Assembly (NCBI RefSeq): GCF_016908325.1 | Contig: NZ_JAFBDR010000004.1 | Coordinates: 62,001-126,000, forward strand | Source of the DNA: Aquibacillus albus | Lineage (GTDB): Bacteria; Bacillota; Bacilli; Bacillales; Amphibacillaceae | DNA length: 64,000 nt | Direction: 5' to 3' | Shown: positions 8,344 through 17,677 of the stretch, piece after piece | Numbering within the stretch: position 1 is the stretch's first letter | How the letters are laid out: every line of letters begins with the position of its first letter | Translations under genes and position numbers: made by a program | The notes under the pieces: model-generated | What the model saw: the letters and a program-made list of their open reading frames with translations, nothing else | Told to the model about the DNA's origin: nothing | Databases searched by the model: none

Positions 8344-9675
8344 TTACAACATAATCGTGTTAAACGATTCTGGTTCTAGTTCAAACGTATGTGTTTGGTT
8401 TCCATCTGATAGATTAAGTGTTCGGGTATCTTTAAATGGGTTCGCAATTACAACTACTTTTTTACCATTCGGCTTTTGGAAGGCAAGTGCATTTCCAGTC
8501 CAAGGTCCAGTTAGCCCTAGTCGCTTTGATCCTGGTGAAACAAAATGAGAAAAATGCTTCATCACATAGTACTCAGGGTTATAGATTTTTTCCTTCGTCT
8601 CAGGATCTACCGTAATCATACTGTTTTGTTCCCATCCCCACGTGCTACGGCCATTTGGCTCTAACACCATATTCCAATAAATATAATTATTTACGCCGTT
8701 TGAAAAATAGTGTTGGTATAAATTAAACACATACTTCGCGTAATTCCATGTGTTTTTACCATTGCCGCACTCATTTTCTGTTTGCGAATAGCTTAATTCC
8801 GGGTAGCTTTGGCTTGTGCGCTGAATCGCATACTTGCCAGCCCATTGATAGCCGACTCCACTAATATACTTATAAGCTTCCGGGTCACTCAAGACAGTAC
8901 CAGCAAACACATCGTAGTCTGATGTCGTATCACTCATCAACTCTTGCCAAGGTTCTGGAGCATTAATCGTTCCAAGCCAAATTTCCGTATCAAGGTTATG
9001 CTTTTCAAAAGCAGGTCCTAAATAATCACGGATAAATTCTTGTAATTGCTCTCCAGTCCATACGCACGAAGGGAATTTTTGATCTGCAACCACTTCATTT
9101 TGGACATGGACTTGGTGAATGGTAATCCCTTCTTCTTTATATGCTTGAACAAATTTAACAAAGTATAATGCATACGCCTCCAAAACTTCTTTTTCCCAAC
9201 GCAACGTTCCATAATTGTAAGCTTTTGGCGTTTTCATCCAAGTCGGAGGACTCCAAGGCGAAGCAAACAGTTTTAAGTCAGGATTATGCTTTAGTGCTTC
9301 CTTTATATAAGGAATTAAATATTTTTTATCCCTTTCAATCGAAAAATGCTCCATTGAAAAGTCCCCATCTGTTTCATTCAGGCTATACCATTCCAATGCA
9401 TAGTCACTTGCGCCCATAGGTAAACGACACATCGTAAATTTGTGGTCACCTTCTGGGTGGAAAAGATCGTAGTAAACCTGCTCTCTGTCCTCACCACTTA
9501 AGTATTTTAACGCCTCAAATCCCAACTCATTAAAACAGCCCCCAAAACTACCGACGGTTTGATATTCATTGTCAATGATCGTTAAGTTTGGTTTGTTACT
9601 TTCTTCTGCAATCGGTGACTTATTGTTCCAATACGATTGCTTTGATGTTGAGTACCATTGAATAGTATGGCTCAT
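8344..9675 (-). CDS. Glycoside hydrolase family 30 enzyme
   Basis: A 443-residue retaining glycosidase with a (beta/alpha)8 barrel followed by a beta-sandwich tail typical of GH30. The acid/base Glu194 lies in VQNEV and the nucleophile is probably Glu300 in SQTENECG; ASPWSPPTWMKTP and the N-terminal GSFGGCFNE are also family marks. GH30 members act on beta-glucosyl, beta-1,6-glucan, fucosyl or xylosyl linkages, and the substrate cannot be fixed from motifs. There is no signal peptide, so it acts in the cytoplasm on imported oligosaccharides. GGGAGGGTGGGAGT precedes the ATG. The AraC-type regulator gene lies directly upstream on the same strand and is a plausible regulator. Confidence 0.9.
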   Translation of the reverse strand: MSHTIQWYSTSKQSYWNNKSPIAEESNKPNLTIIDNEYQTVGSFGGCFNELGFEALKYLSGEDREQVYYDLFHPEGDHKFTMCRLPMGASDYALEWYSLNETDGDFSMEHFSIERDKKYLIPYIKEALKHNPDLKLFASPWSPPTWMKTPKAYNYGTLRWEKEVLEAYALYFVKFVQAYKEEGITIHQVHVQNEVVADQKFPSCVWTGEQLQEFIRDYLGPAFEKHNLDTEIWLGTINAPEPWQELMSDTTSDYDVFAGTVLSDPEAYKYISGVGYQWAGKYAIQRTSQSYPELSYSQTENECGNGKNTWNYAKYVFNLYQHYFSNGVNNYIYWNMVLEPNGRSTWGWEQNSMITVDPETKEKIYNPEYYVMKHFSHFVSPGSKRLGLTGPWTGNALAFQKPNGKKVVVIANPFKDTRTLNLSDGNQTHTFELEPESFNTIML

Positions 9676-9770
9676 ACTCCCACCCTCCCAAAAACTATCA
9701 TACGTTCATACTACCTTATCTGGCATGAATTGAATGGTTTTATTTTAATCTATTTTGTACTATTTTAATG

Positions 9771-11003
9771 TTAGTTCGGATTTTTCTTATATTGGTTTGG
9801 TGTTAAACCAGCAAATTTTTTAAAGGTTTTTGTAAAGTAGCTTTGATCATGAAAATTTAATAGCGTTGAAATTTTTAATAAAGAATAATCCGTGAACCGC
9901 ATTAATGTTTTTGCCTCTTCTACTTTCTCATTCAGAATGTAATTTTTTATATTGATTCCTACTTCTTTTTTAAAAATAGAAGATAAATAATTAGGATGAA
10001 CCCCAGCAATATCAGCAAGTGTAGCTAAACTAATCTCCTCATATAAATGGTTAAAGATGTAGTTCAAACAACTATTTATCGGTTTTGAATAATTTAACTG
10101 CCTGTTTTTCTGTACACGTTCGGCGAAATCACCTAATACATATTCGATAAAATTTTCGACATCTTTACTATTTTTTAGTTCTTCTAAATTCTGAATATAT
10201 AAATCACTAAGTGTGTAAGCAACTTCATGGTGAATGCCACCTTCCATGGCAGCTCGTGTTGCAAGTGTTATAACAGTTACACCAAGATTTTTCTTATTTC
10301 TTAGATGGCTTTTCTTTGAGAGTACCCCGACTTCGCCTGATTCTCCCGATGATCGCCAATGCTGAACAATTTCCTCTTTTTTACCTTCTACAATACATTG
10401 CAGCACTTTCTTTTCATACATAATGTCATGGTGTAGCCGTACATCCTGACGCCTCTCGGAAATACTAATATTCGGATCTTCTATTTCAACATAATTCTTA
10501 TTGATTTTTCTATTTTTTTCAATTACTTCCGCGGGATCTAGCGGCTTTTGATAGATCATATAATACAAGTGCAGACTTATATAGATAATCTTCATTTTAC
10601 TCTTTACTGGTAGTTCCTTATAATATGGAACGATTTCCTCTTTTTTATCTCTTGAGATATTTAGGTCCCTCATCAGCGCTTCCAGCATCTCTTCTGTTAA
10701 ACGAGAATCAATAATCGGACCTACCAAAATCGAACCACTAAAACCAGCCCTATCTTTTAAAGCGATTGATATAAAATTTTCTAAATAACTCGTGATTCGG
10801 ATAATCGGAAATTCGCCGCTATCATTTGGATTAAACAATTGATTCAGCAATTCTTCTTTGGATTGCAGCAAGGGATTTTCTACAAAATTAGAAGCAGCTT
10901 CAAATTGCAGCTTCCCATTTTTATCTAATAAAAAAACAGGAAGGTCATAAGATTGACTGATGATCTTACATATATAATTTAAATGTTCACTGTTCGGTAA
11001 CAT
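9771..11003 (-). CDS. AraC-family transcriptional regulator
   Basis: A 410-residue regulator. The last 100 residues form the two helix-turn-helix AraC DNA-binding domain (LATLADIAGVHPNYLSSIFKK and LLKISTLLNFHDQSYFTKTFKK, ending in GLTPNQYKK). The first 150 residues look like a ligand-sensing domain (DLPVFLLDKNGKLQFEA), similar to sensors in YSIRK-type and PTS-linked AraC proteins of Firmicutes. It is transcribed divergently from the GH78 rhamnosidase and upstream of GH30, so it probably activates one or both in response to a sugar. The start has a clear GGAGAATGGTAGC site. The ligand cannot be predicted. Confidence 0.88.
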   Translation of the reverse strand: MLPNSEHLNYICKIISQSYDLPVFLLDKNGKLQFEAASNFVENPLLQSKEELLNQLFNPNDSGEFPIIRITSYLENFISIALKDRAGFSGSILVGPIIDSRLTEEMLEALMRDLNISRDKKEEIVPYYKELPVKSKMKIIYISLHLYYMIYQKPLDPAEVIEKNRKINKNYVEIEDPNISISERRQDVRLHHDIMYEKKVLQCIVEGKKEEIVQHWRSSGESGEVGVLSKKSHLRNKKNLGVTVITLATRAAMEGGIHHEVAYTLSDLYIQNLEELKNSKDVENFIEYVLGDFAERVQKNRQLNYSKPINSCLNYIFNHLYEEISLATLADIAGVHPNYLSSIFKKEVGINIKNYILNEKVEEAKTLMRFTDYSLLKISTLLNFHDQSYFTKTFKKFAGLTPNQYKKNPN

Positions 11004-11097
11004 GCTACCATTCTCCTTTATACGCCTATATTAATATTCTACAAAAAATATAAGGATTACACCATAAAATCTATTCGATTTACGTTATACTAGAACA

Positions 11098-11113
11098 AAG
11101 AAAGCGCTACCCA
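11098..11113 (+). promoter_or_regulatory. cre-like catabolite repression site before GH78
   Basis: AAAGAAAGCGCTACCC resembles the CcpA-binding cre consensus (TGNAANCGNWNNCA) in its AAAGCGCT core. It lies just downstream of a TATACT -10-like sequence and 37 bases before the rhamnosidase start. Confidence 0.4.
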
Positions 11114-11149
11114 ATGATGATCAATTAGCGGAAATGCAGGAGGTTCCCT

Positions 11150-14047
11150 ATGAAAATAACTAAATTAAGAACAAACCAAATGGAAAACCCACTAGGATTT
11201 GAATATGATCGATTAACTCTATCCTGGGTTACGAAAGTAGAAGAAACGGACAAATCATTATTTCAATCAGCAGCGCAAGTACAGATTGCAACAGATGCAG
11301 ATTTAACTTATATCATTTTTGATAGTGGAAAACGAGACGATATCAATCGTTTAGCTTTTCAACCGGATATTCAACTGAAGCCGCGAACCCGTTATTACTG
11401 GCAAGTGACGATTTGGGGAGAGCATGACGAACAGGCTACTAGTTCGATTGCTTGGTTTGAAACTGGAAAAATAGACGAATCCTGGCAAGGAAAATGGATT
11501 ACCCCTGACCTTGATAAGGAAGTCCACCCATTACTACGAAAAAATTTCACGTTACCTAGCGATGTTGTAACTGCCAGAGCTTATGTTTGCGGTCTAGGAA
11601 TCTATCAACTTGAAATTAACGGATCAAGAATTAGTGATGAATACTTTGCTCCAGGCTTTAACGCCTATGATTTCTGGTTGCAATATCAAACCTATGATGT
11701 AACAGATTTATTAACGAATGGAGACAATGCGATTGGCATTATGTTAGGAAATGGCTGGTACAAAGGTCGATTCGGCTTTGATGGCGGCTATCATGAACTA
11801 TATGGTGATACATTCGCAGCAATCGTTGAACTAGTCGTCACATTAGCTGATGGTACAACAAAAGTGATTGGCAGTGATCGAGACTGGAAAAGTGCTGCAT
11901 CTCCAATTGCGTTTAGCGGCATTTATGATGGAGAAGTTTATGATGCAAATAAAGAAAGAACCAACTGGTCAACCGCAAATTTCGATGACAGTGATTGGAC
12001 AGGTGTACACGAGACGACTGTTGATACTGAAGAATTTCAAGCACGCTTAAGCTTGCCGGTCAAAATTAAAGAAGAAAGAAAACCAATCGAAATCATTCAC
12101 ACACCAGCAGGAGAAACCGTACTTGATTTAGGTCAAAACATGACTGGATGGGTGCGCTTTAAAGCAAAAGCTGCAAAAGATGAAAAATTAAAACTTCAAT
12201 ATGGAGAAATCCTGCAAAATGGTAATTTCTATAACGAAAACTTACGGACAGCAAAAGCAGAATACACCTATATTTCCGATGGCAGTGAACGAGAAGTCCA
12301 GCCGCATTTCACCTTTTATGGGTTCCGTTATGTCAAACTAACTGGCTTTCCAGAAGACATTAGTATCGATGATTTTACCGGCTGTGTTATGTATAGTGAT
12401 ATTGAGGAAACAGGAAGAATTGAGACATCCAATCCACTCGTCAACCAGTTGTTTAAAAATGCGATGTGGGGGCAAAAAGGTAACTTCCTTGATGTGCCAA
12501 CCGATTGCCCACAGCGAGATGAGCGTATGGGCTGGACAGGAGATGCTCAAATTTTTGCTTCAACTGCTTGTTATAACATGTACTCCCCTGCTTTTTATAA
12601 CAAATATATGTATGATTTACGCGAAGAACAAAAACGAATTGGCGGATCCGTTCCATTTATCGTGCCAACCATCAAGCCCGAGAATGACCCTGGTTTTGTA
12701 ACCGGAAATGGCTCTGCAGCATGGGGAGATGCGGCAACGATCATCCCATGGACACTGTATATGCATTACGGTGATAAGGCATTACTTGAAGAACAGTTCG
12801 ATACAATGAAAGACTGGGTCGATTACATTAAAAGGTTAGATGATGAAACTGGTTCAAACCGATTGTGGAGAGTGAATTTCCACTTTGGTGACTGGTTAGC
12901 ATTAGATGGCAAGGATCCTGCTGGACTTATGGGTGGGACAGATCCCTTCTATATTGCATCAGCCTACTATTGTTATTCAGCAACGCTTGTAGCGAAAGCA
13001 GCCAACGTCATAGGCAAAACTGCTATCGAAAAGGAATACAACCAGCTTGCTGAAGAGATTAAGGAAGCCATTTACAATGAATACTTTACAGCAAATGGAA
13101 GCAGCGCAATTCCAACACAAACGGCTATGGTTGTAGCATTGTACATGGACTTAATCCCAGAATCCAAACGTCCTAGATTAATAGAAGATCTAAAAGTAAA
13201 GCTGCTAGATGACGGTCTACACTTAAATACTGGTTTTGTAGGAACGCCTTATTTATGTCATGTATTATCCGAAAATGGTTTAAATGACTTTGCTTACACG
13301 TTATTATTAAATGAAGATTATCCAAGCTGGCTATTTGCTGTAAAACAAGGGGCGACTACGATTTGGGAAAGATGGAACTCTGTACTAGAAGACGGCAGCA
13401 TCAGCGGCACTGGAATGAACTCGCTGAACCACTATGCGTACGGATCTATTGCAGAATGGATGTATCGTCATATGTGCGGGATTAATCCAGCCGAACAGTC
13501 ACCAGGATTCCAAAAAATGACGCTCACACCAAAACCGAACGGTCAACTAAGCTATGCGAAAGCTTCGGTAGAATCGGCTTCTGGCTATATCGAAAGCGGC
13601 TGGGAATTAAAAGCCGATGGATCGCTAATCTTTAGCTTTGTCGTTCCATTTGATACAACTGCTGAGTTAGTCCTGCCACATGCTAACTTGGAAGAGGTAC
13701 AGGTTAATGGAGAGGCCCTTTCCAGAACTAACCTGGATGCAGTACAAGCAAAAGAAAATGTAAAATGCGAGCTTGTACCTGGCACCTATGTTTTTGATTA
13801 CACACCGAAAAAATCTTATCAGCTGTCTTATAGTTCGAAGAGCTCGATTAAAGATTTGCTAGGGAATAATCAAGCACGAGAAATTTTTTACAAAGAATTA
13901 CCGGAGATTGCCCATAACGAAATAGCTAAAAAACAAAACCTGGAAACACCAATTCGAGATTTTCTAACGATGCCGATCATTTCTCAATTTGTGTCAGAAG
14001 ACAAATTTGCTAAGCTGGATGAAAAATTAAAGAATATTAAATTATAA
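11150..14047 (+). CDS. Alpha-L-rhamnosidase, glycoside hydrolase family 78
   Basis: A 965-residue inverting glycosidase removing terminal alpha-L-rhamnose from plant glycosides or rhamnogalacturonan pieces. N-terminal beta domains (fibronectin-like and jelly-roll, with NGSRISDEYFAPGF) precede the (alpha/alpha)6 barrel. The signature DCPQRDERMGWTGD (near residues 450-465) holds the general acid, and TTIWERWNS (near 740) the general base. It is longer than many relatives because of a C-terminal helical tail (about residues 893-965) that resembles the tail of the GH3 enzyme at 17678-19978. No signal peptide is visible, so it is cytoplasmic. GCAGGAGGTTCCCT precedes the ATG. An AraC regulator is divergent and a terminator follows, so it is probably monocistronic. 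Confidence 0.95.
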   Translation: MKITKLRTNQMENPLGFEYDRLTLSWVTKVEETDKSLFQSAAQVQIATDADLTYIIFDSGKRDDINRLAFQPDIQLKPRTRYYWQVTIWGEHDEQATSSIAWFETGKIDESWQGKWITPDLDKEVHPLLRKNFTLPSDVVTARAYVCGLGIYQLEINGSRISDEYFAPGFNAYDFWLQYQTYDVTDLLTNGDNAIGIMLGNGWYKGRFGFDGGYHELYGDTFAAIVELVVTLADGTTKVIGSDRDWKSAASPIAFSGIYDGEVYDANKERTNWSTANFDDSDWTGVHETTVDTEEFQARLSLPVKIKEERKPIEIIHTPAGETVLDLGQNMTGWVRFKAKAAKDEKLKLQYGEILQNGNFYNENLRTAKAEYTYISDGSEREVQPHFTFYGFRYVKLTGFPEDISIDDFTGCVMYSDIEETGRIETSNPLVNQLFKNAMWGQKGNFLDVPTDCPQRDERMGWTGDAQIFASTACYNMYSPAFYNKYMYDLREEQKRIGGSVPFIVPTIKPENDPGFVTGNGSAAWGDAATIIPWTLYMHYGDKALLEEQFDTMKDWVDYIKRLDDETGSNRLWRVNFHFGDWLALDGKDPAGLMGGTDPFYIASAYYCYSATLVAKAANVIGKTAIEKEYNQLAEEIKEAIYNEYFTANGSSAIPTQTAMVVALYMDLIPESKRPRLIEDLKVKLLDDGLHLNTGFVGTPYLCHVLSENGLNDFAYTLLLNEDYPSWLFAVKQGATTIWERWNSVLEDGSISGTGMNSLNHYAYGSIAEWMYRHMCGINPAEQSPGFQKMTLTPKPNGQLSYAKASVESASGYIESGWELKADGSLIFSFVVPFDTTAELVLPHANLEEVQVNGEALSRTNLDAVQAKENVKCELVPGTYVFDYTPKKSYQLSYSSKSSIKDLLGNNQAREIFYKELPEIAHNEIAKKQNLETPIRDFLTMPIISQFVSEDKFAKLDEKLKNIKL

Positions 14048-14094
14048 TTGTATGGGCTGCCCATGTAGAAAACTTAAAATAACATACCAACATG

Positions 14095-14137
14095 AACAAC
14101 GCTTGGATAGAAATAAATTCTTATCCAAGCGTTGTTT
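14095..14137 (+). terminator. Terminator after the GH78 gene
   Basis: A perfect 15-bp stem (AACAACGCTTGGATA and its complement) with a 12-base loop, followed by T residues. It serves the plus-strand rhamnosidase and may also end the convergent DUF817 transcript. Confidence 0.85.
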
Positions 14138-14192
14138 AATAATTTAACATTTGGTTGTTACACTAAAGCATCTGTTAATGAAAAAGTAGTGT

Positions 14193-15011
14193 CTATCCTA
14201 ATGGAGTTTTCCTTTTAACCCGCTTCAACGTCGCTACGATAAGAAAGCTAACAATCACCAATAAAAGCCATGAACTCACCTTTCCTAGATGAACGAGACT
14301 CCATGCATCGGTTTGGCTTGGATATTCCCAAGCACTAAAGAACGTTGCAATATTTTCAGCTATCCATATAAAAAATCCGATAAGCACAAAAGAAAGTGCA
14401 AGTGGCATACGGTAACGCGTTTCATTCACCTCGTATGTGACCCATGATCGCCAAAAGACAATCATTACAAGTCCTGATAAGCCCCATCGAACATCAATCC
14501 AATAATGGTGTGTGAAAAAATTCAAATAAATCGCAGCCGCAAGGGGTACAACTACCAAAAACGGCGGCCACTTAACGAGTTCAACCTTAAGCCTCCTCCA
14601 CGCCTGACAAAGATAACTCGCTACACTTGCATACATGAATCCGCTATACAAAGGCACTCCAAAGATTTTAGAATATCCTTCCTCTGGATAAGACCAGGAG
14701 CCCATATGTACCTTGAAAAGTTCAAGAGCAAGCCCAATAAGGTGGAATAATGTGATAACCTTTAGTTCATCCCGTGTTTCAAGCCCAGATCGCACCATCC
14801 ACACCTGCATCAGAAGGCAGATGATGAGCAGCCAGTCATACCGAGGCAGGAAGGGAAGTGATATAATTTGTGTGAAAGCCAAAGAGGCAAAAATAACGAC
14901 AGGAAATAAACATGATAAGGCCTGCTCCCAACCAAAACGTACGAACTGTTTTAATACTCTCCTGTAATTTATACTTTTTTTCTGAGAATCATTTTGAATA
15001 GTTAAATTCAT
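14193..15011 (-). CDS. DUF817 family membrane protein
   Basis: A 272-residue polytopic membrane protein with eight or so hydrophobic segments. Conserved features I associate with DUF817 are WEQALSCLFP, FELFKVHMGSW-type text (here LELFKVHMGSWSYPE), VPLYSGFMYASV, and SCLFPV near the N terminus. The biochemical role is unknown; relatives occur widely in Bacilli and proteobacteria as a single integral membrane protein. AAGGGGATACTT precedes the ATG. It is transcribed towards the GH78 terminator and away from a small regulator pair, with no obvious functional link to either. Confidence 0.8.
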   Translation of the reverse strand: MNLTIQNDSQKKSINYRRVLKQFVRFGWEQALSCLFPVVIFASLAFTQIISLPFLPRYDWLLIICLLMQVWMVRSGLETRDELKVITLFHLIGLALELFKVHMGSWSYPEEGYSKIFGVPLYSGFMYASVASYLCQAWRRLKVELVKWPPFLVVVPLAAAIYLNFFTHHYWIDVRWGLSGLVMIVFWRSWVTYEVNETRYRMPLALSFVLIGFFIWIAENIATFFSAWEYPSQTDAWSLVHLGKVSSWLLLVIVSFLIVATLKRVKRKTPLG

Positions 15012-15078
15012 AAGTATCCCCTTTTATGAATTTGATTCATGGATTACTTTCTTTCCCTTTCTCAAATATCCCGCTTAA

Positions 15079-15306
15079 CTAATCTTGATCTTGGATATCT
15101 TCATCACTTCGGTATTCTAAAATATCTCCAGGTTGACAGTCTAAAGCCTTGCAAATCGCCTCTAACGTTGAAAACCTAATTGCTTTTGCCTTTCCATTTT
15201 TTAATATAGAAAGGTTAGCCATTGTTATTCCAACCCTTTCCGAAAGTTCTGTTACGCTCATTTTCCTTTTTGCCAGCATCACATCTATATTAATGATAAT
15301 TGCCAT
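15079..15306 (-). CDS. Small Cro/CI-type HTH regulator
   Basis: A 75-residue single-domain helix-turn-helix protein (MLAKRKMSVTELSERVGIT, NLSILKNGKAKAIRFSTLEA, LDCQPGDILEY) of the XRE class often named YozG-like. It lies directly downstream of a DUF2975 membrane protein, a standard two-gene arrangement in Firmicutes in which the regulator is thought to control the pair. GAGGTGAATAAC supports the ATG at 15306 rather than the in-frame GTG at 15315. The target is unknown. Confidence 0.85.
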   Translation of the reverse strand: MAIIINIDVMLAKRKMSVTELSERVGITMANLSILKNGKAKAIRFSTLEAICKALDCQPGDILEYRSDEDIQDQD

Positions 15307-15316
15307 GTTATTCACC

Positions 15317-15799
15317 TCAGACCGTTAAATCATTTTCTGATTTTATATTAATGGCTTCTTTTAAAAGTCTTTGGAGTACAGCAGCAAATACTGCGATAAC
15401 CATTGAAGCAAAAATAATGACCATACCGATTAATATGATACCTGGGGCATCGTCTCTCTCCGCAATGAGATAAAAGAGTGGCATGCCTACCACATACATG
15501 ATACTGATTGCAATTGCACAGAGTTTTATTTTCTTTAAAGCTCTGACAGATAATTCCGAGAAAGCAATGTTTTTATCAATGTAACTTAATAGTTTAAAAG
15601 CTTGATACAAAGCAAAGTAAAAAGGAATGGCCGTTGCATACAAATCGATGGAAACGAGATATTTCATAGAAGCAATTTCTGGATATAATTCTGCTCCAAA
15701 ATCCGCTATCTTAGGCACTAAAAATATGCACAAAGCAAGAACTGGCATTCCAATAAAAATAACAGCTATCTTTAAAAAAAGTGTTGATCCTCGTTTCAT
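15317..15799 (-). CDS. DUF2975 membrane protein
   Basis: A 160-residue protein with four hydrophobic segments (near residues 10-30, 45-65, 90-115 and 120-145) and the pattern of DUF2975, a family of four-helix membrane proteins of unknown role nearly always next to a small XRE regulator. AAGTGAGGTGCGTT supports the ATG at 15799; the longer frame to 15859 has no ribosome site. It is separated from the regulator by only ten bases, so they are co-transcribed. Confidence 0.82.
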   Translation of the reverse strand: MKRGSTLFLKIAVIFIGMPVLALCIFLVPKIADFGAELYPEIASMKYLVSIDLYATAIPFYFALYQAFKLLSYIDKNIAFSELSVRALKKIKLCAIAISIMYVVGMPLFYLIAERDDAPGIILIGMVIIFASMVIAVFAAVLQRLLKEAINIKSENDLTV

Positions 15800-15908
15800 A
15801 ACGCACCTCACTTTATTTGTTATCCATTTGAATTTAACACATATTTTATCGATTAACAATAAATTTTTATTTAATATAGTAAAAATATTATTGTATTAAA
15901 CAAAATAA

Positions 15909-15938
15909 AGAGCATTCCTCATTACAGAGAAATGCTCT
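15909..15938 (-). terminator. Terminator after the GPH symporter gene
   Basis: AGAGCATTTCTC pairs with GAGGAATGCTCT with one mismatch. On the minus strand it follows the transporter stop and leads into TTTATTTTG. Confidence 0.7.
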
Positions 15939-15948
15939 ACATTCTTAA

Positions 15949-17340
15949 TTAGCTGTTTCTTTCTTGCAAGTCTTTCACAATTTGTGGGTACATTTTATCT
16001 AATTTATAAAAAGGTAAAATTAGTAACATGATCGCGCTTATGATAATTGGCACCCATGTAAACATGAATTGGATTGCAAATATTGCTGATTCTGGTTGCG
16101 TAGCATTGCCATCACTGATAAATCCACCTGCTGCTAAAATCCACCCAATTAATGCAGAACCAAGACCGCCACCAACTTTTGTACCAAAACTACCACCACT
16201 ATATACTAAACCTTCTGTACGAAGACCTGTTTTCCACTCGCCGTACTCGATTGTATCTGCTAACATTGCGAAGATTGTACCGACTAATGGAGCAAAACCG
16301 ATACCTCGTAAAGCGGTTGCAACATAGATAAGGATTAAGTTCTCTGGATTAACTAGCATTAATAGACTTCCAAGAATGATGAGGATTAATCCACCCATCA
16401 TTGTATTTCTTTTTCCAAACTTTTTTAAGATGGGAGATAGGACAAACATTGCCGCAACTGCTGGGATTAATAAAACCATTGTTAACAGACCTACAAGTCC
16501 TGGATCACCTAACAAATATTGTGCATAATAAATCGTTACACCTGTGATGACACCAAAGAATACAAATACTGTCACCATAATAATTACCATGATCACCCAA
16601 TATTTATTTTTAAATAATGCTTTTATACCTTCTTTCATCGGAATATTAGTACTTGCACTTTCTAATTGAGCTGGACGAACTCTTTCTTTTGTTGTAAAGA
16701 ATGTGATTAAGAATAAACCGACACCGACAGCTGAGAAAATAGCGAATGCGATCACCCAACCGCTTTGACCTCCACCGAATACGTTTACAATTGGCATCGT
16801 AACATTTGTAATAATAATTGCTGTTGCCAGAGCCATACTCATTCTAAATAAGTTTAGGATAGAACGTTGATGCTGATCTTGCGTTATCATTGAATTCAGT
16901 GTGCCATACGGAACATTAATGGCAGTATAAACTAGGAATAATAAATTATACGTAATTGCAATATAGACGAGCTTCCCTGTTTCACTCCAACCTTGTGGTA
17001 CGGCAAAGGTTAATATGGTGATAATTGCCATTGGAATAGCCATCCATAAGATCCATGGTCTAGCTTTCCCGTGTTTCGATTTTGTCTTATCGATTAGAAC
17101 ACCCATTCCTAAGTCAGTTGCACCGTCAAAAATTCTTGACAGTAACATAATGGTACCAATCGCGGCAGCTGATGCACCGACAACATTTGTGTAGAAAAAT
17201 GTTAGAAAGGACGTTGCAGCTGTTACGATGATGTTACTAGCCATATCACCGAAACCATAACCTAATTTTTCCGTAAAACCAATCTTCCCATTGTTTCCTT
17301 GATTGTTAAAGGAATCTACTTGTTGTGCTGGCTTTGCCAT
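15949..17340 (-). CDS. GPH-family sugar:cation symporter
   Basis: A 463-residue, 12-helix transporter of the glycoside-pentoside-hexuronide:cation family (MelB/XynP/UidB type). The N-terminal GFGDMASNI, the DGATDLGMGVLIDKTKSKHGKARPWILW loop and the central basic loop after helix six are characteristic. It should import a glycoside or oligosaccharide with Na+ or H+. An in-frame ATG at 17382 exists, but AAGGGAGTGTTAACC favours the ATG at 17340. Downstream of the GH3 gene on the same strand and behind two cre-like sites, it probably supplies the substrate of the cytoplasmic GH3 enzyme. It has its own promoter region rather than being tightly coupled. Confidence 0.92.
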   Translation of the reverse strand: MAKPAQQVDSFNNQGNNGKIGFTEKLGYGFGDMASNIIVTAATSFLTFFYTNVVGASAAAIGTIMLLSRIFDGATDLGMGVLIDKTKSKHGKARPWILWMAIPMAIITILTFAVPQGWSETGKLVYIAITYNLLFLVYTAINVPYGTLNSMITQDQHQRSILNLFRMSMALATAIIITNVTMPIVNVFGGGQSGWVIAFAIFSAVGVGLFLITFFTTKERVRPAQLESASTNIPMKEGIKALFKNKYWVIMVIIMVTVFVFFGVITGVTIYYAQYLLGDPGLVGLLTMVLLIPAVAAMFVLSPILKKFGKRNTMMGGLILIILGSLLMLVNPENLILIYVATALRGIGFAPLVGTIFAMLADTIEYGEWKTGLRTEGLVYSGGSFGTKVGGGLGSALIGWILAAGGFISDGNATQPESAIFAIQFMFTWVPIIISAIMLLILPFYKLDKMYPQIVKDLQERNS

Positions 17341-17366
17341 GGTTAACACTCCCTTTTCCTTGCTGT

Positions 17367-17408
17367 TTATAAACGCTTTCAAATTTACTACTGATTAGCG
17401 CTTTCTTT
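17367..17408 (-). promoter_or_regulatory. Two cre-like sites upstream of the GPH symporter
   Basis: On the minus strand TTGAAAGCGTTTATAAA (17367-17383) and AAAGAAAGCGCTAATC (17393-17408) both match the cre core AAAGCG. A third related word, TTCGAAAACGTTTACT, lies at about 17451-17466. This suggests CcpA repression of sugar uptake. The rest of the 337-base gap up to 17677 is AT-rich and carries the GH3 terminator. Confidence 0.5.
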
Positions 17409-17610
17409 TTTCATATAAAACAGATAAAAGTATTATTAACGTTTGTGGAGTTCGAAAACGTTTACTATTACCTATGGTGCTAGTTTACTTATTCTAGCTT
17501 TCTATTTTTGGTACTTTTTTAATAATACTAGTAATTTTATAATCATTCTTTTATTTTTTAAAAATTATGACAAATTTCGCATTTTACAGAATCCTTTTCT
17601 TACAATAACT

Positions 17611-17658
17611 GTGTTTATAGGGAGGATTATTTGCGTTTTAATTCCTCCCTATAAACAC
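17611..17658 (-). terminator. Long hairpin after the GH3 gene
   Basis: A perfect 16-bp inverted repeat (GTGTTTATAGGGAGGA and its complement) with a 16-base loop, directly after the GH3 stop. A classical T tract is weak, so it may stabilise or process the transcript as well as end it. Confidence 0.6.
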
Positions 17659-17677
17659 TCGTAAAGATTAATTTAAT

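Noticed and set aside
17443-17664. 73-codon frame between the symporter and GH3 genes
   Set aside because: AT-rich, overlaps the GH3 terminator hairpin, and has no convincing ribosome site or domain.
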